A DNA stretch of 8,239 nucleotides from an uncultured Bacteroidales bacterium (GTDB lineage Bacteria; Bacteroidota; Bacteroidia; Bacteroidales; Paludibacteraceae): contig CAKZZM010000191.1 of the NCBI GenBank assembly GCA_937885465.1, forward strand, positions 1 through 8,239. Direction: 5' to 3'. The notes beneath the pieces were generated by a model. The model did no database searches. It was not told the origin of the DNA and worked only from the letters and a program-made list of their open reading frames with translations. Shown piece after piece: positions 4,732 through 8,239 of the stretch. How positions within the stretch are numbered: position 1 is the stretch's first letter; each line of letters begins with the position of its first letter. Both the position numbers and the translations under genes were made by a program.

Positions 4732-6936
4732 TTAACTCTTGTAGTTCCTCGTCTTGCGTTCGGTGAACTCGTAGTCGAGAGGTTCTTTGATGAGTTCGGG
4801 TTCGGTGTCCTCGCCGGTGTAACGCCAGCAAGCCACATACGAGAACTTATCGTCCTGACGCAGTGCCTCGCCTTCCTCGGTCTGATACTCCTCGCGGAAG
4901 TGACCACCGCACGACTCCTCACGGTTCAAGGCATCGACAGCCATCAGACGACCAATCTCGATGAAGTCAGCCAAGCGCAGAGCCTTCTCAAGTTCGTTGT
5001 TCAGACTGTCAGCCGTGCCCGGGATATAGACGTTCGTCCAGAAGTCTTTCTTTATCTCGTCAATCTTTTGGATGGCGGTGCGCAGGCTCTCGGCGGTACG
5101 ACCCATACCTACGAAGTCCCACATGACGAGACCAAGGCGTTTGTGGATAGTATCAACCGACTCCGTGCCTTGTATCGACATGAGGCGTTGTATCTTGTCG
5201 TTGACAGCCTTCTCTGCCTCGGCGAACTCGGGACGGTCGGTGGACATACGCGGCACGCCAATCTGGTCGGCAAGGTAGTTCTGTATGGTGTAAGGCAATA
5301 CGAAATAGCCGTCAGCCAGACCCTGCATCAGAGCCGAAGCACCAAGACGGTTGGCTCCGTGGTCGGAGAAGTTAGCCTCACCGATGCAGAACAAGCCCTT
5401 GACAGAGGTTTGCAGTTCGTAATCGACCCATATACCGCCCATCGTGTAGTGGATGGCGGGGAAGATCATCATCGGGTTCTCGTAGGGGTTCTCATCCACT
5501 ATCTTCTCGTACATCTGGAAGAGGTTGCCGTATTTCTGTGCCACGACATCCTTGCCGAGACGCTGGATAGCATCGGAGAAGTCGAGGAACACAGCCAATC
5601 CCGTGTTATTCACGCCATAACCGGCATCGCAACGCTCTTTGGCGGCACGCGAAGCCACGTCACGCGGCACGAGGTTACCAAAGGCGGGATAACGACGCTC
5701 GAGGTAGTAGTCGCGGTCCTCTTCGGGTATGTCGCGACCCTTAATCTCACCGCGTTGCAGACGCTTGGCGTCCTCGAGTTTCTTCGGCACCCAGATACGT
5801 CCGTCGTTACGCAGCGACTCGGACATCAGCGTCAGTTTCGACTGGAAATCGCCGTGCTTGGGGATACAGGTCGGGTGAATCTGCGCGTAGCAGGGGTTGG
5901 CGAAGTATGCGCCGTGGCGGTACATCTGCATAGCGGCAGAGCCGTTGGAAGCCATGGCGTTGGTGGAGAGGAAGAAAGTGTTACCGTAGCCGCCCGAACC
6001 GATGACGACAGCGTGAGCGAAGAAACGCTCGATACGACCGGTGACGAGGTTGCGGGCGATGATACCGCGTGCGCGTGGCTCGCCGTTCTCATCCTTAATC
6101 ATCACTATGTCAAGCATCTCGTAGCGGGTGTACATCTTCACCTTGCCCTTGCCTATCTGACGGCTGAGAGCGGAGTAAGCACCGAGCAGCAGCTGCTGAC
6201 CGGTCTGACCCTTAGCATAGAAAGTACGGCTTACCTGTGCGCCACCGAAGGAGCGGTTGTCGAGCAGTCCGCCGTATTCGCGAGCGAAAGGAACACCTTG
6301 TGCCACGCACTGGTCGATGATGTTGTTAGAGACCTCAGCCAGACGATAGACATTGGCCTCGCGAGCGCGGTAGTCGCCGCCTTTGATGGTGTCGTAGTAG
6401 AGACGATAGACGGAGTCGCCATCGTTCTGGTAGTTCTTCGCTGCGTTGATACCGCCCTGTGCTGCGATGGAGTGCGCACGACGGGGCGAGTCTTGAATGC
6501 AGAAGTTGAGCACGTTGAAGCCCATCTCAGCGAGCGAAGCAGCAGCCGAAGCACCGGCGAGACCCGTGCCGACAACGATGATGTCGAGTTTGCGCTTGTT
6601 GGCAGGGTTGACGAGTTTCTGATGGTCTTTGTAGTTGGTCCATTTCTTCTCCAACGGACCTTCGGGAATCTTCGCCATCTTGGGGGTGATGACTTTAGCC
6701 TGCTTGCCGGCTTGGGGTTCTACGACCGTTTCTGCGGCAGCTTTAGCGGCTTTTGTCATTTTCTGTGCAGCTTCTTTTGCTGCTTCTACAGCTTCTCGGG
6801 TCTCAGGCTTGGCAGCTATCTCTGCCGCCGTGTCTGCTACCTTTTCTGCAACTTCGGCAGCCACTTCCTTAGCTGCTTCCATCGCCTTGCCTGCCACTTC
6901 TTTTGCGGCAGCAATGATTTCTTCTTTCTTTGCCAT
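4732..6936 (-). CDS. frdA: fumarate reductase / succinate dehydrogenase flavoprotein subunit with N-terminal extension
   Basis: This is the catalytic flavoprotein of the quinone-linked fumarate reductase/succinate dehydrogenase, reducing fumarate to succinate at the inner face of the cytoplasmic membrane. In the 734 residues I see the FAD-binding GxGxxG (VVGTGLAG, 121-128), the RRAHSIAAQGG motif whose His155 should carry covalent FAD, HPT (354-356), the PRDVASR loop with the likely catalytic Arg425, the substrate-site motif HYTMGGI (496-502), GEANFSDHGANRLGAS (519-534) and the conserved end TRNYKS. The core from about residue 87 (MAKIPEGPLEKKW) matches typical Bacteroidales FrdA starts. Residues 1-86 are an extra Ala/Lys/Glu-rich amphipathic region. 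ATG 6936 gives the full open frame; ATG 6678 (Met87) is the alternative start. Partner genes frdB and frdC, usually adjacent, are absent on both sides. The DNA is clearly GC-richer than the plus-strand genes. Confidence 0.95.
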   Translation of the reverse strand: MAKKEEIIAAAKEVAGKAMEAAKEVAAEVAEKVADTAAEIAAKPETREAVEAAKEAAQKMTKAAKAAAETVVEPQAGKQAKVITPKMAKIPEGPLEKKWTNYKDHQKLVNPANKRKLDIIVVGTGLAGASAAASLAEMGFNVLNFCIQDSPRRAHSIAAQGGINAAKNYQNDGDSVYRLYYDTIKGGDYRAREANVYRLAEVSNNIIDQCVAQGVPFAREYGGLLDNRSFGGAQVSRTFYAKGQTGQQLLLGAYSALSRQIGKGKVKMYTRYEMLDIVMIKDENGEPRARGIIARNLVTGRIERFFAHAVVIGSGGYGNTFFLSTNAMASNGSAAMQMYRHGAYFANPCYAQIHPTCIPKHGDFQSKLTLMSESLRNDGRIWVPKKLEDAKRLQRGEIKGRDIPEEDRDYYLERRYPAFGNLVPRDVASRAAKERCDAGYGVNNTGLAVFLDFSDAIQRLGKDVVAQKYGNLFQMYEKIVDENPYENPMMIFPAIHYTMGGIWVDYELQTSVKGLFCIGEANFSDHGANRLGASALMQGLADGYFVLPYTIQNYLADQIGVPRMSTDRPEFAEAEKAVNDKIQRLMSIQGTESVDTIHKRLGLVMWDFVGMGRTAESLRTAIQKIDEIKKDFWTNVYIPGTADSLNNELEKALRLADFIEIGRLMAVDALNREESCGGHFREEYQTEEGEALRQDDKFSYVACWRYTGEDTEPELIKEPLDYEFTERKTRNYKS
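6679..6936 (-). other. LEA/apolipoprotein-like 11-residue helical extension of FrdA
   Basis: Residues 1-86 of FrdA are almost wholly Ala, Lys, Glu and Val. They contain an 11-residue period: AAKEVAGKAME (10-20), AAKEVAAEVAE (21-31), KVADTAAEIAA (32-42), then a Pro-containing break and further AAKEAAQK and AAKAAAET segments (to about 70). A Pro/Gly-containing linker leads to Met87. Such 11-mers form amphipathic helices in group 3 LEA proteins and apolipoproteins. No signal peptide or transmembrane segment is seen. The function is unknown; a peripheral membrane or protein-docking helix is a guess. Confidence 0.7.
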
Positions 6937-7001
6937 AGTGTATAGAATTTAGTTTTAATATTTAATCACCCAATTAGAGTATAGTTGTTTACTTGCAGTG
7001 T

Positions 7002-7982
7002 TTAGAAATTCGGAACCTTCAATCCTTCTATTGTATATAATTGTCCATTCGAGAGACGAATGAATATGCGATTGTTAATCAGTACTTTGTCTGTGTGTGT
7101 GGAGGTTGGTGTCTGTATGTTGTTAATATCGGTTATTGACTCAGCAGTGAAGATGGCTTCGAAAGTGGCATCAAAACCTATATCTGCAACATAACGAAGT
7201 GATTTAGGTAGGTAAAGATCGGTTATGCCGCGTAGTCCCTGCAGACCACCGGTCATGATGCTGTCAAGCATAGGCGGCAACTCCAGTTCAGTCAGGAGCG
7301 GGCAGGCACGGAAAGCATACTCACCAATCACACGAACCGATTGACCCATACGCACATAGCGGAGCGAATCCATCTCGTAGCACAGGTTTGAAGGGATATA
7401 CAGCACCGAGTCGCCGATGAACATGCTGTCTATATGTGTGCTCCATTTGCCTGTACTACCATTATATCCCAATGCGGATGCCATCCAACCTTCTCGGCAG
7501 TTCCTTGCATTGAAGCGCACGATTTTCAGTTTGCCGGCGTTCGCAAAGAGTCCGCTCGGCACGGATTGTACATCTTCGCCGAAAACCACTTCGCGCAAAT
7601 TCTCCGGTTTGAGCCACCAACTATCGACACTGCATCTAACCGCATTATAGTACATCGTGGTGAGACTATGACAGCCTTCGAACGCTCGCTCGCCTATTTG
7701 GGTAATAGTAGTAGGTATAACCACCGATTCTACATCACTATACCTCAGTGCCCATTCGCCGATTTCAGTAACGGTATATTGCACACCATTGTGCGTTATC
7801 TGCTCGGGTATAACGACATGACCGATATACGCCGAAGTATTCGTATAGTTCTTCTGAGTGACAGTTGCTGTTTGGGTAGAACTGTTGAGGTTATAATAAA
7901 TTCCACCAATCTCTACATCATAGGCGAGTGCCAAGAGATTAGCACCCAAGCAGAGACATAGTGTGATGAATCTATTCTTCAT
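7002..7982 (-). CDS. BspA-like leucine-rich repeat secreted protein
   Basis: This 326-residue protein has a signal peptide (1-20, LLALA-YDVE). The mature start (DVEIGGIYYNL, then TATVT and HVVIPEQI) is the usual opening of Bacteroidales BspA-like proteins. LRR_5/TpLRR-type units follow: VTEIGEWAL, VESVVIP, ITQIGERAFEGC (95-104), LREVVFGEDVQSVPSGLF, LRYVRMGQSVRVIGEYAFRAC (207-227) and ITDLYLPKSLRYV. Residues 105-200 are less regular. The C-terminal segment (299-326; KVLINNRIFIRL, QLYTIEGLKV) resembles a short tail shared by many Prevotella-like secreted proteins and may be a sorting or anchoring signal. Such proteins act at the cell surface, often in adhesion or protein binding; the target here is unknown. 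frdA starts 65 bases downstream on the same strand, so co-transcription is possible. Confidence 0.85.
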   Translation of the reverse strand: MKNRFITLCLCLGANLLALAYDVEIGGIYYNLNSSTQTATVTQKNYTNTSAYIGHVVIPEQITHNGVQYTVTEIGEWALRYSDVESVVIPTTITQIGERAFEGCHSLTTMYYNAVRCSVDSWWLKPENLREVVFGEDVQSVPSGLFANAGKLKIVRFNARNCREGWMASALGYNGSTGKWSTHIDSMFIGDSVLYIPSNLCYEMDSLRYVRMGQSVRVIGEYAFRACPLLTELELPPMLDSIMTGGLQGLRGITDLYLPKSLRYVADIGFDATFEAIFTAESITDINNIQTPTSTHTDKVLINNRIFIRLSNGQLYTIEGLKVPNF

Positions 7983-7989
7983 CGTCTTA

Positions 7990-7996
7990 TCCTTTT
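7990..7996 (-). promoter_or_regulatory. Shine-Dalgarno-like ribosome binding site of the LRR gene
   Basis: AAAAGGA lies 7 bases before the ATG at 7982. It supports that start. It is unusual next to the other genes here, which show only A/T-rich upstream sequence, as is normal in Bacteroidetes where Shine-Dalgarno use is weak. Confidence 0.45.
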
Positions 7997-8019
7997 GGGG
8001 GTTGTCGGTGTGGTATTAC

Positions 8020-8121
8020 TCAATCTATTTTAGACACTACTTCCAAGGGCGGGGCATCGGTTGCCTGTTCGGAGGGAGTAGCTGTCGTAAAACGCCATTT
8101 CCCACACTTGCTATATTTCAA
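8020..8121 (-). CDS. possible leader peptide ORF (33 residues, TTG start)
   Basis: Between the LRR promoter and its ATG, a frame starting TTG at 8121 and ending TGA at 8022-8020 reads like a natural protein: KYSKCGKWRFTTATPSEQ, then ATDAPPLEVVSKID. The frame stays open upstream to about 8170, through the promoter box. The block is GC-richer than its flanks. A second short frame from an ATG nearby (22 codons, MAFYDSYSLRTGN...) is open too, so coding status is uncertain. It may be a leader peptide, a decayed gene fragment or a repeated leader element. Confidence 0.25.
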   Translation of the reverse strand: MKYSKCGKWRFTTATPSEQATDAPPLEVVSKID

Positions 8122-8135
8122 TACGTTTTCGCTTG

Positions 8136-8143
8136 CAAAGATA
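8136..8143 (-). promoter_or_regulatory. Bacteroidetes -7 promoter box (TATCTTTG) for the LRR gene
   Basis: On the minus strand this reads TATCTTTG, an exact match to TAnnTTTG, followed by CAAG. A run of nine A's lies just upstream and an AT-rich TTTC/TTTTA stretch occupies the -33 region, although a clear TTG is missing. Transcription should start near 8128-8131, giving a leader of about 145-150 bases before the LRR ATG. It may also drive frdA. Confidence 0.62.
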
Positions 8144-8197
8144 GTGTTTTTTTTTGAAATATCACGTAAAATTTAATTATTTCACACGGCAAACGCA

Positions 8198-8239
8198 TCA
8201 AAATTTGTAGTTGGTGAACATTTCCAAGAGGAAGTCACT
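8198..8239 (-). CDS. possible C-terminal fragment of an upstream minus-strand gene
   Basis: Minus-strand translation from the right edge reads SDFLLEMFTNYKF then TGA at 8200-8198. A terminal Phe after alternating aromatics is common at the end of outer-membrane barrel proteins, but 13 residues cannot prove it. A plus-strand frame over the same bases is also open to the edge but has no start codon. No terminator is visible between this stop and the LRR promoter. Confidence 0.3.
   Translation of the reverse strand, partial: SDFLLEMFTNYKF

Noticed and set aside
4900..6945. A 681-codon open frame on the plus strand opposite frdA
   Set aside because: It is the antisense of a highly conserved GC-rich gene. 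Its product is low-complexity Val/Leu/His/Thr-rich sequence without recognisable motifs, while the minus strand encodes full-length FrdA with all active-site motifs.
7434..7961. A 175-codon plus-strand frame inside the LRR gene
   Set aside because: It is a shadow of the LRR coding sequence. The minus strand gives a signal peptide and a BspA-type LRR pattern over the full length.
7963..8157. A 64-codon plus-strand frame in the LRR leader region
   Set aside because: It starts inside the LRR signal-peptide codons and runs antisense through the leader and promoter, with an aromatic-rich product of no recognisable family.

Overview
The window looks like chromosomal DNA of an anaerobic, probably host-associated member of the Bacteroidales (Prevotella / Bacteroides / Muribaculaceae-like). 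Four things point there: a type IX secretion (T9SS) C-terminal sorting domain on a large surface protein, a BspA-like leucine-rich-repeat protein, a fumarate reductase flavoprotein of the Bacteroidales type, and a Bacteroidetes TAnnTTTG promoter. Genus cannot be fixed from this sequence.

Layout. Positions 1-55 may be the tail of an upstream gene. Positions 56-343 hold no convincing gene, but contain a small perfect hairpin (88-106) and a long imperfect hairpin element (143-280) whose G-U pairs favour a plus-strand RNA. Next come two AT-rich plus-strand genes 11 bases apart: a predicted outer-membrane beta-barrel protein (344-1240) and a 1064-residue secreted adhesin-like protein (1252-4446). 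The latter has a jelly-roll-like N-terminal region, an Ig-like and a PKD-like domain, eight repeats of exactly 51 residues, and a T9SS tail. The gap 4447-4731 holds a doubtful 40-codon ORF, a 15-bp hairpin that probably terminates both converging units, and two more strong hairpins.

The minus strand carries fumarate reductase/succinate dehydrogenase flavoprotein (4732-6936) and, 65 bases upstream of it, a small BspA-like LRR protein (7002-7982). The LRR gene has a clear promoter about 155 bases upstream of its ATG and an unexplained, locally GC-rich leader. No separate promoter is visible before frdA, so the two may be co-transcribed. The right edge may contain the last codons of another minus-strand gene (8198-8239).

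How the genes relate. The barrel and the T9SS cargo are most likely a cell-envelope pair (anchor or assembly partner plus surface adhesin). FrdA catalyses the last step of fumarate respiration and succinate formation, but its usual partners frdC and frdB are not beside it. It also carries an unusual N-terminal extension of about 85 residues that looks like an 11-residue-repeat amphipathic helix. The plus-strand pair is much more AT-rich than frdA (for example 35% G+C in 3061-3120 against 57% in 5341-5400), which suggests a different history for that module.
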